Shown: one piece after another, positions 34,737 through 44,205 of the stretch
Numbering within the stretch: the first letter of the stretch is position 1
How the letters are laid out: each line of letters starts with the position of its first letter
DNA from: Marinobacter salarius
GTDB taxonomy: Bacteria; Pseudomonadota; Gammaproteobacteria; Pseudomonadales; Oleiphilaceae
Reading direction: 5' to 3'
Assembly: GCF_032922745.1 (NCBI RefSeq)
Contig: NZ_CP136693.1
Location: 372,001 to 436,000 of the forward strand
DNA: 64,000 nucleotides
Notes under the pieces: model-generated
What the model was told of the DNA's origin: nothing
The model's database searches: none
What the model saw: the letters and a program-made list of their open reading frames with translations, nothing else
Translations under genes and position numbers: made by a program

Positions 34737-36358
34737 GTAGCCCCAAACCCAGTACTATCCGTGTCGGGCGGCGCTATCGCGCCAATCGTCTTGATGGCCC
34801 CTATGACGCCATTGTCATCGGCTCCGGTATTGGCGGGCTCACCACCGCCGCCTGCATGAGCAAAATGGGCAAGAAAGTGGTGGTGTTCGAGCAACACTAC
34901 ACCGCCGGGGGCTTTACACACAGCTACGATCGCAACGGCTACGAATGGGATGTAGGTGTGCATTACATTGGGGATGTGGGCGCGGACCACACCCTGAGCA
35001 AACGCCTTTTCGACCACATTACCGACGGTCAGTTGAAGTGGGCACCCATGGACAGCCACTTTGACCGCATCTTTATTGGTAACCGCCACGTGGATCTTGT
35101 CGCCGGCCCGGACGCCTTCAAAGCAGAGTTAAAGAAGGAGTTTCCCGGCGAGGAACAGGCCATAGACACCTACCTGGGTTATCTGCGGCAAGTGGCCAAA
35201 GCCATGCCGGGGCTGGTGATCGGCAAGGTACTTCCGGACCTGGCCGCCGGGCCCCTGCGCAAGCTGGTCGACCGCACCGCGCCTGCATTCCTCAACAAGC
35301 CCACTCGAGAAGTTCTGGAAGGCCTGACCAACAACCAGGAACTGATCGCGGTGCTCACCGGCCAGTGGGGCGACAACGGCCTGCCTCCAGCAGAATCCAG
35401 CTTCATCATCCACGCCCTGATTGCTCGCCACTACCTGTACGGCGGCTACTACCCCATCGGCGGCGCCTCTGAAATGGCGAAGACCATTATTCCGGTCATC
35501 CAGCAGAGTGGCGGGGAAGTGTTCACCTACGCCGACGTGAAAGAAATCCTGATCGAAAAAGGCAAGGCCGTGGGTGTGCGTATGGCAGACGGCGAGGACG
35601 TTCGTGCCCCGCTGGTGATCAGCAATGCCGGCGTGTTCAACACGTTCGACAAACTGCTGCCGGAAACCGCACCCCACCGGGACTATTACCAGGAAAAGCT
35701 GACAACCGTGGAACGCTCCATGGCCAGCAACTGCCTGTACATCGGCCTGGAAGATACCGCTGAGAACCTGAAGTTGCCGAAGACCAATTACTGGATCTAT
35801 CCGGGCACCAACTACGAGAAGCAGGTCAGCGACTTTGTGGCCGCGCCGGACGAACACGACATTCCGCTGACGTACATCTCGTTCCCGTCCGCCAAAGACC
35901 CAAGCTTTGCCGAGCGCTACCCCGGCCGCGCCACGATCGAAATCGTCGCCCCCGGGCCTTATGACTGGTACGAGGATTGGGCCGACGAAACCTGGGGCAA
36001 GCGTGGTGACGAGTACGAGGCGAAGAAAGAAGCCTACGCCCAGCGGCTACTGGCGAAGCTGTATGAGAAGTTCCCGCATCTGGACGGCAAGGTGGATTAC
36101 TACGAGTTGTCCACGCCCCTGTCTACCGATTACTTCTGCCGCTACAGCAAGGGCGAAATCTACGGCCTGAACCATTCGCCCAGCCGCTTTGAACAGGACT
36201 GGCTGAAGCCCAAGACCCGCATTCCCGGCCTGTACCTGACCGGCCAGGATGTGATGACCTGCGGTGTGGCCGGGGCAATGATCGGCGGCCTGCTCGCCAC
36301 CGTGGCGGTCAGTGGCCTGAAGGGGTTGCCATTGGCGAAGAGGATGTTTGTGGGGTAA
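34733..36358 (+). CDS. CrtI/retinol-saturase-like FAD-dependent oxidoreductase
   Basis: 541 residues. The dinucleotide fold YDAIVIGSGIGGLTTAACMSKMGKKVVVFEQHYTAGG is at residues 20-60, and the C-terminal FAD contact is GLYLTGQDVMTCGVAGAMIGGLLA. The family covers phytoene desaturases and retinol saturases; VGVHYIGDVG and YYPIGGASEMAK fit the latter. No carotenoid genes are nearby, so a lipid or isoprenoid substrate is a guess. Translationally coupled to tetR. Confidence 0.85.
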   Translation: MSSPKPSTIRVGRRYRANRLDGPYDAIVIGSGIGGLTTAACMSKMGKKVVVFEQHYTAGGFTHSYDRNGYEWDVGVHYIGDVGADHTLSKRLFDHITDGQLKWAPMDSHFDRIFIGNRHVDLVAGPDAFKAELKKEFPGEEQAIDTYLGYLRQVAKAMPGLVIGKVLPDLAAGPLRKLVDRTAPAFLNKPTREVLEGLTNNQELIAVLTGQWGDNGLPPAESSFIIHALIARHYLYGGYYPIGGASEMAKTIIPVIQQSGGEVFTYADVKEILIEKGKAVGVRMADGEDVRAPLVISNAGVFNTFDKLLPETAPHRDYYQEKLTTVERSMASNCLYIGLEDTAENLKLPKTNYWIYPGTNYEKQVSDFVAAPDEHDIPLTYISFPSAKDPSFAERYPGRATIEIVAPGPYDWYEDWADETWGKRGDEYEAKKEAYAQRLLAKLYEKFPHLDGKVDYYELSTPLSTDYFCRYSKGEIYGLNHSPSRFEQDWLKPKTRIPGLYLTGQDVMTCGVAGAMIGGLLATVAVSGLKGLPLAKRMFVG

Positions 36359-36362
36359 ATCC

Positions 36363-37319
36363 TCACTCACAACATTTCAGCAACTGCGTGGCATGCTCCC
36401 GCAACGCATCCTTGAGCCCATCCGGCTTGAGGATGGTAAACCGGAACGGGAGCTGCGCCAGCCACCAGGCAAACCACTCGAAACTGTCGGTTTGGGTGGT
36501 TAGCAACAAGCCATCTTCACGCTGTTCGAATCCCTCCGCACAGGAGGAATGAAAACCAAACACGGCTGAGGCCGACTCACGGTCCGTATGCAGCAATAAC
36601 GACACCTCGTGGGTCCGCCCCCAGGACAGGAAGCTCTCACTCAGGAAATCCGCCGCATCAAAATCCGGTGGCCGCTGAAAAGTGGCCGTTAACAGGTGGA
36701 CATGGCTGATGCGGTCCAGCCGGAACGAGCGCATGGCCTGGCGGAGATGGCAAAAGCCAGTTAGATACCAGCGCCCCTGACGGAACACCAGGCCGTAGGG
36801 ATCCACGCTGCGGTCGATCCCGCCGTGGTCCGGGGAGTGGTAGGTAAACCCCACCGAGCGCATCGCTTCCGTGGCAACGGTCAGGGTTTGCAGGGCGCGG
36901 TCGTCCAGGCTGGGCTCGCCCCGGGGAAGGATCACCCGGGTGGTGTCGCTGACACCGCGTACCCGCTTTTTCAGGTTGGCCGGCATCACCCGTTCCAGCT
37001 TCGCCTGCACGCTGGCAATGGCCGGCGCCGCATCCGCCAGCCCAAGCTGTCGGGCGGCCAGAAGCCCGAGGGAGACCGCCAGGGTTTCCTCGTCGGTGAA
37101 CATCATTGGCGGCAACTTGAAGCCGGCCACCAGTCGGTATCCACCATAGCGGCCCAACTCGGTCATCACCGGAATCCCCAGCTCTTCGAGCACCGTGATG
37201 TAGCGTCGGATGGTTCGCCGATCCACGCCCAGCCGCTCAGCCAGTTCGGCACCGCCGATTTGCCCATGAGCCTGCAACAACTCCAGCACAGTTAACACAC
37301 GGGTGGTGGGACCAGACAT
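36363..37319 (-). CDS. HTH/WYL-domain regulator (YafY type)
   Basis: 318 residues from the ATG at 37319 (GGAAGGTGAC upstream). N-terminal DeoR-like HTH: VLELLQAHGQIGGAELAERLGVDRRTIRRYITVLEELGIPV, then a WYL domain (YHSPDHGGIDRSVDPYGLVFRQGRWYLTGFCHLRQAMRSFRLDRI). Such regulators sense small ligands through WYL. Divergent from the GST gene at 37470 with a 150-base gap, it probably regulates it. Confidence 0.88.
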   Translation of the reverse strand: MSGPTTRVLTVLELLQAHGQIGGAELAERLGVDRRTIRRYITVLEELGIPVMTELGRYGGYRLVAGFKLPPMMFTDEETLAVSLGLLAARQLGLADAAPAIASVQAKLERVMPANLKKRVRGVSDTTRVILPRGEPSLDDRALQTLTVATEAMRSVGFTYHSPDHGGIDRSVDPYGLVFRQGRWYLTGFCHLRQAMRSFRLDRISHVHLLTATFQRPPDFDAADFLSESFLSWGRTHEVSLLLHTDRESASAVFGFHSSCAEGFEQREDGLLLTTQTDSFEWFAWWLAQLPFRFTILKPDGLKDALREHATQLLKCCE

Positions 37320-37469
37320 TGTCACCTTCCTCCTGGCAGTTTCTACGCTCACTTACATTAAAAATGCATCTTCCCACTTATCTAGGACAGATATTCGCCT
37401 AATACCACATTAATCTGATCTCGCAGTAACCCATACCCTTGAAAAAACAGGCTCGAAAAGGAGATCAGC

Positions 37470-38105
37470 ATGTCGGAACTCACCTTTTACACCCACCCCA
37501 TGTCACGTGGCCGCGTTGTACGCTGGATGCTGGAGGAAGTCGGCATTCCCTACACCGTAGAGACGATGGAATTCGGCCCGGACATGAAAACCCCGGAATA
37601 CCTGGCCATCAATCCCATGGGCAAGGTGCCCGCCATCAAACACGGCAGCACCATTGTGACCGAGGTGGCGGCCATCTGCGCTTACCTGGCGGACCAGTTC
37701 CCGGACAAGAAGCTTGCCCCACCGGCTGCCTCTCCGGAACGTGGCGACTATTACCGCTGGCTGTTTTTCATGGCGGGCCCTTTCGAGATGGCCACCAGTG
37801 CCCTGGCCTACGGCTGGAAGATCGACAGTAGCAACGCCCAGTCCGTCGGTTGCGGCCACGTGGAAGACAGCATCAATACTCTGGAGAAAGTGCTGGGCAG
37901 GACTCCGTATATCTGTGGCGATACGTTTACCGCAGCGGATGTACTGGTCAGCAGTTACCTGTGGTGGGAAACCATGCAGAAGAACATTCCGCCAAACAAG
38001 GTGTTTCAGGAGTACATCCAACGCACGGAAAGCCGACCAGCGGCCAAGCGTGCCAATGAGTTGGATGATGCCCTGCTGGAGTCAATGAAAGCCGCCATAG
38101 CCTGA
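37470..38105 (+). CDS. Glutathione S-transferase
   Basis: 211 residues, AAAGGAGATCAGC upstream. N-terminal thioredoxin-like domain (LTFYTHPMSRGRVVRWMLEEVGIPY; NPMGKVPAIKHG; VTEVAAICAYLAD) and C-terminal helical domain (ERGDYYRWLFFMAGPFEMA; YICGDTFTAADVLVSSYLWW). A decayed paralogue lies at 62601-62865. Tail-to-tail with the LysR gene (3-base gap). Confidence 0.9.
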   Translation: MSELTFYTHPMSRGRVVRWMLEEVGIPYTVETMEFGPDMKTPEYLAINPMGKVPAIKHGSTIVTEVAAICAYLADQFPDKKLAPPAASPERGDYYRWLFFMAGPFEMATSALAYGWKIDSSNAQSVGCGHVEDSINTLEKVLGRTPYICGDTFTAADVLVSSYLWWETMQKNIPPNKVFQEYIQRTESRPAAKRANELDDALLESMKAAIA

Positions 38106-38108
38106 CCC

Positions 38109-39026
38109 TCAGGCGGTAGCAGCCGGCGATACTGGGCACAATCCTCCGGGTACGTTCAGTACCCAATCGCGGATGGCCCGTATCGTCGGATCCTGACGAC
38201 GGCTTTCCGGGTACACCAGGTAGAATGGTTTACCTTCCAGTTCCGGGCCGAAGGGCTGCACCAGCCGCCCTTCAGCTAACTCATCCTCGATCAACGGTCG
38301 GCTCATCAGCGCCACGCCCTGGCCACCCACGGCCGCGGAAATGGTGTGGGTCTCGTCCGAAAACACCAATCCGGCACTCACATCCAGCCCCGCTAGTCCT
38401 ACCCGCTTCTGCCAGCCTGCCCAGTCTACCGGGCTCACCGATACTCGCTGCGGCCGGAAGTGGATCAGCGGATGATTCGGTAAATCCTCCATCCTCGTCA
38501 GCCCAAGATGGGGACTGCAGGCAGGAATAAAGGTGTTATCGAACAGCTTCTCCGCAACCAGGCCCGGCCAGTGCCCATCGCCATAGCGAATGGCGAGGTC
38601 CGCCGTCACCCCATCCAGGGCCACGGCTTCGTGTGAGGCGTGAATGCGCAGATCAATGTCCGGATGGCTGTCCCGCAACATACACACCCAGGACAACAAC
38701 CAGCGCACCGCGACCGCTGGTGTGGTGGACAGAGTCACCGCCTGGCGCGACGGCACTGCCTTCAATCGCTCGATGGCGTTGCCGATGTTGTCGAAGGCGG
38801 TTCCCAGCACTTCCTGTAAGTCCCGCCCCTTGGACGTCAGCACCAGTTGCCGGGGTTTACGAACGAACAGCTCCACCCCAAGCGCCTCTTCAAGCCCGCG
38901 AATCTGATGACTGATCGCCGTGGCGGTCACCGAAAGCTCCTGGGCAGCCTGCTTGGCACTCTCATGGCGGGCGGCGGCCTCAAAGGCTCGCAGGGCGGAC
39001 AGCGAAGGCAAGCGGCGGGGGTTCAT
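38109..39026 (-). CDS. LysR family regulator, GcvA-like
   Basis: 305 residues from the ATG at 39026 (GAGGTGA eight bases upstream); a GTG at 39038 is also in frame. Opening PRRLPSLSALRAFEAAARHESAKQAAQELSVTATAISHQIRGLEEALG and VELFVRKPRQLVLT are typical of GcvA-type LysR proteins, with a substrate-binding domain following. Divergent from the azoreductase gene, the likely target. Confidence 0.88.
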   Translation of the reverse strand: MNPRRLPSLSALRAFEAAARHESAKQAAQELSVTATAISHQIRGLEEALGVELFVRKPRQLVLTSKGRDLQEVLGTAFDNIGNAIERLKAVPSRQAVTLSTTPAVAVRWLLSWVCMLRDSHPDIDLRIHASHEAVALDGVTADLAIRYGDGHWPGLVAEKLFDNTFIPACSPHLGLTRMEDLPNHPLIHFRPQRVSVSPVDWAGWQKRVGLAGLDVSAGLVFSDETHTISAAVGGQGVALMSRPLIEDELAEGRLVQPFGPELEGKPFYLVYPESRRQDPTIRAIRDWVLNVPGGLCPVSPAATA

Positions 39027-39147
39027 GAATGAGCTCACCTCATCTATAGGCGAAAGAAATCATCGTTTGTGGCCCTCTAAGTATGACTTTAGGCTTAATT
39101 CACCGTCAACAACAGATGAATTTTCCTACAATCGAATGGAGCTCCGC

Positions 39148-39870
39148 ATGACTCATATCCTGCAACTCGACGCCTCTGCCCGCCCTGGACGCGCCGGCAT
39201 CCACGAACACGGCTCCCACAGCCGCAGCCTGACCCACCGGTTTGTTTCCCGATGGCAGGCCCAATGCCCCGGCGATACCGTGACCCACCGAGATATCGGT
39301 GATACACCGCCTTCCTTCATTGACCAGCGATGGATACAGGCGGCCTTTACTCCGCCCGAAAAGCACGAGCCCTGGATGGACGACACACTGGCAGAAAGTG
39401 ACCAACTGATCGATGAACTGGTCGCCGCGGACATCCTGGTCATTGGCGCGCCGCTCTATAATTTTGGTATGCCAGCGGCTCTGAAGGCATGGGTGGACCT
39501 GATCGTTCGCATGGGCAGAACCGTAGAGTACGACCCATCCACTCCAGAAGCCCCCTTCACAGCACTGCTGGCAGACCGGCCCCGCCATGCGGTTATCCTG
39601 TCTTCCCGTGGCGGGGTTGGATTCGAGCCGGGAGGGGAGCTGGCGCATATGAATCACCTTGAGCCAGGCCTGACCACAGTGCTTGAGTTTATCGGCATCA
39701 CCAATGTACATAGCATTGCCATTGAAAATCAGGAGGAAGGCGGCGAGGTGTTGGCGCAATCTGTTGCTGAGGCGGAACGGCGGGTTGATGAACTGGTGCT
39801 GGCGTTGCAGGGAACACTGACCAAGGCTGCACCTGCAATGACGTCGCCATCACTGGTAGGCTCGGTGTAA
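39148..39870 (+). CDS. azoR: FMN-dependent NADH-azoreductase
   Basis: 240 residues from the ATG at 39148 (GGAG upstream). Flavodoxin-like fold: THILQLDASARPGR, GSHSRSLTHRFVSRWQ, AADILVIGAPLYNFGMPAALKAWVDLIVRMGRTVEY and LSSRGG-GFEPGGE match AzoR. The loop around residues 10-25 is a little longer than usual (IHEHGSHSRS). AzoR reduces quinones and azo compounds with two-electron transfer. Likely controlled by the divergent LysR. Confidence 0.88.
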   Translation: MTHILQLDASARPGRAGIHEHGSHSRSLTHRFVSRWQAQCPGDTVTHRDIGDTPPSFIDQRWIQAAFTPPEKHEPWMDDTLAESDQLIDELVAADILVIGAPLYNFGMPAALKAWVDLIVRMGRTVEYDPSTPEAPFTALLADRPRHAVILSSRGGVGFEPGGELAHMNHLEPGLTTVLEFIGITNVHSIAIENQEEGGEVLAQSVAEAERRVDELVLALQGTLTKAAPAMTSPSLVGSV

Positions 39871-40254
39871 TCGCCAACAAGGACATTGCATGCTCTGCTT
39901 CAGCTATAGCTCCAACATGTCGCAACGACGGCTCCAGGCCCGGGTTCCATCAGCCCGATTCATAGCTGTCGCAGAGCTTACTTAAACCCTTCCACTGGTC
40001 CCGCAATGCCTAATCCAGCCTCTCATTCACTGTAGTGCCCTGAATGTTCAGGGCAAAAATTCAATGTTCCTTCACCCAGCTTTCCTGGCCATTTGACGAG
40101 ATACGCAAATACCGTATCAATCTTCGGAAGCTTCGTTTCTCGATCGAGGGCGACTACACTGGCTCCTATAACTGCCCTCGACGCGCCTGTTGTTACATCC
40201 TTTACCAGGCAGCGGATACGACGGAATCAGGGAAAACGGAAAAGGAGCTGACCA
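39871..40254. other. Gap with an 18-base palindrome
   Basis: No gene seen. GCCCTGAA-tg-TTCAGGGC (40037-40054) is a perfect hairpin followed on the plus strand by AAAAA rather than T, so it is not a plus-strand terminator. It could bind a regulator of the downstream gene or be a 3' structure. An AAAAGGAG site just before 40255 serves the next gene. Confidence 0.5.
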
Positions 40255-42207
40255 TTGGATCTCGCCCAGGCTTCATTGCAACTTGATGCCGCCCTGGCAG
40301 ACTTTGCCCGCGCCCGCAGTGCGTCGCCACAAGCCTCCAGCCTGGGGTTGTTGGAACGTGCACGCCTTCTGATGACCCTGCCGGGGGGCTTCGATGTCCT
40401 GTACCGCCGGGTTCGCGCTCTGGAATCAGCCGGCATCTTCGGCGCCAGTGATTGGTCAAAACCCGCCACTCTACAACCCGCCCTGGCCAAGCATTCACTG
40501 CGTGAAGCCGGTGCCGTCACTACGGTTGTTGAGGCCATCAGCGAAATTCGCCTGCTGGCGGTGGTGCGCGGCAACTATTTTCACCCGGGCATTTCCTCAG
40601 AGCAGGCTCGACATTTCCTCACCCAGGTGATGGCCCTGAACCTGGACCTGCTGTCTGGCAACCTCAGTGAAGCGGACCGCGAACGGCCCAAACAACTCGG
40701 CCCCCTCGTTCTGGGGCTATACCAATACCTGATATCCCACCTTGGCTACGAAAACCTGATGGACAGCCTGGTGGCTGAGGTGTGGCGGCTGCTGGAACAA
40801 GGGCCCGTGCAGGTGGACAGCATCTGCGACATGATTGGCCAGATCGCCAAATGCCTGTATGACCCGGAACTCAAAACCACTGGCACCGCCGACGCCACCC
40901 GCCTGGTTAGGGCTCTGTTTGCACCCACTCCCGGTAGCCGTGAAGATCCCGGATTGGACCTGTACCAGCTACGCCTGGCCAAAATGGACGACGTTGAGCT
41001 CTCCGCGGAAGCCAGCGAGTTTGCCCGCAATATGCACGATACCGGGCTGGCGTCGCCCTATCACGCGGTGTTTTTGCGGTTTCTGCGCACCAGCGACGAG
41101 GAAGAGCTCATCCCCACCGCCCTGGGGCTGACGATGACCGGGCTGGATGATTTCTATTGTTACAACCAACTCGTGGATGCGCTGATTGATGAAGCCATCC
41201 ATCCGGAAACCTGTCAGGCGGTCTATGGCCTGACCATGATGCTGGAGCGGGGCTCGCTCTTCACTCCACCGGTTGCGCAGGCCCTCTGGCGGCAGATCAA
41301 ACTCAAACTATCGACGGAAACGAAACAGGTCCTGTCGGAGGCCTTTGGTGATGCAGCGCCACCGGGAGTATTTCTGCTCGCTGGTGTACTCAACCTGTTG
41401 GGCCAGCCACTGGGCGTGGGCCAGGGCAACAATCCCAGTTGCCAGTCCGCTATAGGACTGTCCATGTGGGCCGCCAACGAGGCCGATTACCTGCTTCAGG
41501 TACTCACCTGGGCCGCCCGCGACAACGAGGTGCTGAGCCGATTTGAAGGGCGGGAAGTGTCGTCCAAGAATCTGGAACAGGGGTTGATCAAGGACACTCC
41601 CGTCGACGTAGACCCGGTTTCACTGATTCTCATTCCCCACCTGGACCGGATCTATGGTGAAATGTGGCGGCGCTGTGAAGACCGAAACGATGACGCCCAT
41701 CGCTGGATCAACCCGGAATTCTATGGTTGGTGGGTAAGCCACGGCTTCAAGGTGGTGGCCGATATCCACACTGGGGAGATTACGGACTACGACGATTTCA
41801 TCCGACACTTCTACGCCAGCTATCACCCCTACTACAACGGCAACATTCCGGTGATTCACCACCAGCCTGCCGGTATCGCCGTTACCGACAGCGCCGCCCG
41901 CTTCGTTGGCCGACATGCCATTACCATCCTGCGAGTGGCCCTGAGCCCCAGAAACGAAATGCGGGTGTACTTCTTCAATCCCAATAACGACAGTGGCCAG
42001 GACTGGGGCCAGGGCATCACCTGCTCAACCCGGGGAAACGGAGAGATTCGGGGTGAGGCATCCCTGCCCGTGGCGGAATTCACCTCCCGCCTCTATGCGT
42101 TTCACTACGACACCCTTGAACTTGGCGACCTGGCGGCCATACCCGAGGCCGAGGTGGCCCGGGTCATGGAGCTCGGATATGGCAGTTGGGCGGCCAGTGA
42201 CGACTAA
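40255..42207 (+). CDS. Large protein of unknown function (650 residues)
   Basis: Starts at TTG 40255 after AAAAGGAG. No signal peptide. The N-terminal 380 residues are helical and unrecognised. The C-terminal part contains NNPSCQSAIGLSMW (Cys396), GRHAITILRV (His554) and VYFFNPNND (Asn575/Asn577). A Cys, then a His-Ala strand, then an Asn strand is the order of papain/transglutaminase-like folds, so a cysteine-hydrolase or related domain is possible, but this is speculative. It ends overlapping livM tail-to-tail by four bases. No neighbour suggests a pathway. Confidence 0.6.
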   Translation: MDLAQASLQLDAALADFARARSASPQASSLGLLERARLLMTLPGGFDVLYRRVRALESAGIFGASDWSKPATLQPALAKHSLREAGAVTTVVEAISEIRLLAVVRGNYFHPGISSEQARHFLTQVMALNLDLLSGNLSEADRERPKQLGPLVLGLYQYLISHLGYENLMDSLVAEVWRLLEQGPVQVDSICDMIGQIAKCLYDPELKTTGTADATRLVRALFAPTPGSREDPGLDLYQLRLAKMDDVELSAEASEFARNMHDTGLASPYHAVFLRFLRTSDEEELIPTALGLTMTGLDDFYCYNQLVDALIDEAIHPETCQAVYGLTMMLERGSLFTPPVAQALWRQIKLKLSTETKQVLSEAFGDAAPPGVFLLAGVLNLLGQPLGVGQGNNPSCQSAIGLSMWAANEADYLLQVLTWAARDNEVLSRFEGREVSSKNLEQGLIKDTPVDVDPVSLILIPHLDRIYGEMWRRCEDRNDDAHRWINPEFYGWWVSHGFKVVADIHTGEITDYDDFIRHFYASYHPYYNGNIPVIHHQPAGIAVTDSAARFVGRHAITILRVALSPRNEMRVYFFNPNNDSGQDWGQGITCSTRGNGEIRGEASLPVAEFTSRLYAFHYDTLELGDLAAIPEAEVARVMELGYGSWAASDD

Positions 42208-43199
42208 CTCATGTTCTTGCGTATGAAGTTCTGGATCTCCCCCACAATCCCCGAGCGGAAGGCCATCACCGTCAGCACGAAGATGCCGCCAAGGATGGGG
42301 TCTACCCAGTCACCCAACGGCCCCTGGGCCAGCTGATATTCCAGATTCACCACGAAGGTCGCACCGACCACCGGGCCCAGCAACGTGCCAGTACCACCCA
42401 GAAGCGTCATCAGGATGACTTCGCCGGACATGTGCCAGTGGGCGTCGTTGAGAGACGCGAGCTGGAACACCACGGTTTTCACGGATCCGGCCAGGCCCGC
42501 CAGGCCTGCTGAAATCACGAAGGCGAGCAGCTTGTAGCGATCCACGTTGTAGCCAAGGGACACTGCCCGTGGCTCGTTCTGCTTGATCGCCTTGAGCACC
42601 TGCCCGAACGGCGAGCCAACAATCCGCTGCACCACCAGATAGCCTCCCAGGAAGACCGCCAGCACGAAGTAGTACATGGCGTAGTTGTTACTCAGGTCAA
42701 CGAGGCCGAAAAGATGACCGCGGGGTACGCCATGCATTCCGTCCTCGCCACCGGTAAAGGGAGCCTGCACGAAGAAGAAGTAGACCAGTTGCGCCAGCGC
42801 CAGGGTGATCATCGCGAAATAGATACCCTGGCGGCGAATGGCCACAACTCCGAAGCCGAGGCCCAACACCGTCGCCGCCGCTGTGCCCACGATGATCCCC
42901 ATTTCGGTCGTCAGACCGGAGAAATTCGAGAGCAGGTAACCGGTGGTGTACGAGCCCGCTGCCAGGAACGCTGCGTGCCCGAATGACAACAGGCCGGTGT
43001 AGCCCAACAGGAGATTGAACGCCACTGCGAACAGGGCGAAGCACAGGATTTTCATCAGGAACACGGGGTACATCACCGCCGGTGCCAGCAGGAGCAGCAC
43101 CAGCAACACCAGATTCAGGATCTGCTTCTTGCGTTGCTCGGATTTCTGCTGCTGAACAATACTTTGCTGGATATCTGTCTGCGTGGTTGCGTTCGCCAT
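42204..43199 (-). CDS. livM: Branched-chain amino acid ABC transporter permease LivM
   Basis: 331 residues, about nine to ten membrane helices. LivM landmarks: NLLLGYTGLLSFGHAAFLAAGSYTTGY, GLGFGVVAIRRQGIYFAMITLALAQL and VGSPFGQVLKAIKQNEPRAVSLGYNVDRYKLLAFVISAGLAGLAGS, the latter being the EAA loop. Pairs with LivH two bases upstream in the inner membrane to pass leucine, isoleucine, valine or a related compound. Last gene of the liv operon. Confidence 0.9.
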   Translation of the reverse strand: MANATTQTDIQQSIVQQQKSEQRKKQILNLVLLVLLLLAPAVMYPVFLMKILCFALFAVAFNLLLGYTGLLSFGHAAFLAAGSYTTGYLLSNFSGLTTEMGIIVGTAAATVLGLGFGVVAIRRQGIYFAMITLALAQLVYFFFVQAPFTGGEDGMHGVPRGHLFGLVDLSNNYAMYYFVLAVFLGGYLVVQRIVGSPFGQVLKAIKQNEPRAVSLGYNVDRYKLLAFVISAGLAGLAGSVKTVVFQLASLNDAHWHMSGEVILMTLLGGTGTLLGPVVGATFVVNLEYQLAQGPLGDWVDPILGGIFVLTVMAFRSGIVGEIQNFIRKNMS

Positions 43200-43201
43200 G
43201 A

Positions 43202-44089
43202 CTATGCCTCCTTACCAAACAGGCCCGACGGGCGAATCAACAGGACAACCACCATCACCAGGAAGATTACGGCTGCCGACCCTTCCGGGTAGAACACTTT
43301 GGTGAACCCCTCCACGACTCCCATCATCAGGCCGGTAATCACCGCTCCGGCGATGGAACCCATACCGCCGATGACCACCACGGCGAACACTACGATGAGT
43401 ATGTTGGAACCCATCACCGGCGACACCGAATAAATGGGTGCGGCAAGCGCACCGGCGAACGCGGCGAGCATGACACCAAAACCGTAGGTGAGGCTGATCA
43501 GCAGCGGCACATTGATGCCAAACCCCTGCATCAGCTGGGAATCTTCCGTGCCGGCCCGCAGGTAGGAGCCAAGCCGGGTTTTCTCAATCATGAACCAGGT
43601 TGCGAAGCACACCAGCAAGGCTGCCACGATTACCCAGGCACGATAGTAGGGAAGGAACATGAACCCGAGGTTCATACCACCTCTGAACATCTCCGGCATG
43701 GAATAGCGCAGGCCGGAAACGCCATAAATATTGGTTAGAACACCTTGAAGGATCAGTGCAATCCCGAAGGTCAACAACAGGCTGTAGATGTGATCCTGAC
43801 CCGCGATGCGGCGCAACAGGAAGTATTCCAGCACAATGCCGAAACAGCCCACGATCACGGGCGCGACGAAAAGCGCTACCCAGTAGTTGACGCCGAAGGC
43901 ATCAAAAATCAGTACGGTACACATGGCACCGAGCATGTACATGGCGCCATGGGCGAAATTAATGATTTTCAGCAGGCCAAATATAACCGCCAGGCCGAGG
44001 CTCAGCAGAGCATAAAAGGCGCCATTGATCACCCCGAGCATCAACTGGCCAGACAGCACGGCCACGGGGACTCCCAGAATCTCGGTCAT
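43202..44089 (-). CDS. livH: Branched-chain amino acid ABC transporter permease LivH
   Basis: 295 residues from the ATG at 44089. LivH landmarks: GVINGAFYALLSLGLAVIFGLLKIINFAHGAMYMLGA, and the cytoplasmic EAA loop RLGSYLRAGTEDSQLMQGFGINVPLLISLTYGFGVMLAAFAGALAAP. Forms the channel with LivM; the permease pair follows the binding-protein gene after 116 bases. Confidence 0.9.
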   Translation of the reverse strand: MTEILGVPVAVLSGQLMLGVINGAFYALLSLGLAVIFGLLKIINFAHGAMYMLGAMCTVLIFDAFGVNYWVALFVAPVIVGCFGIVLEYFLLRRIAGQDHIYSLLLTFGIALILQGVLTNIYGVSGLRYSMPEMFRGGMNLGFMFLPYYRAWVIVAALLVCFATWFMIEKTRLGSYLRAGTEDSQLMQGFGINVPLLISLTYGFGVMLAAFAGALAAPIYSVSPVMGSNILIVVFAVVVIGGMGSIAGAVITGLMMGVVEGFTKVFYPEGSAAVIFLVMVVVLLIRPSGLFGKEA

Positions 44090-44205
44090 GTTACAAACTC
44101 CAAAAGCAGCGCAACTGATCATTCACAAGTTGCGTGTCTGCAGGTCAGTGGCCGCCCCGCGCCAGTACTGCTGGATAGCGCGGGACGGCCCAGTCGGTCA
44201 GAACA

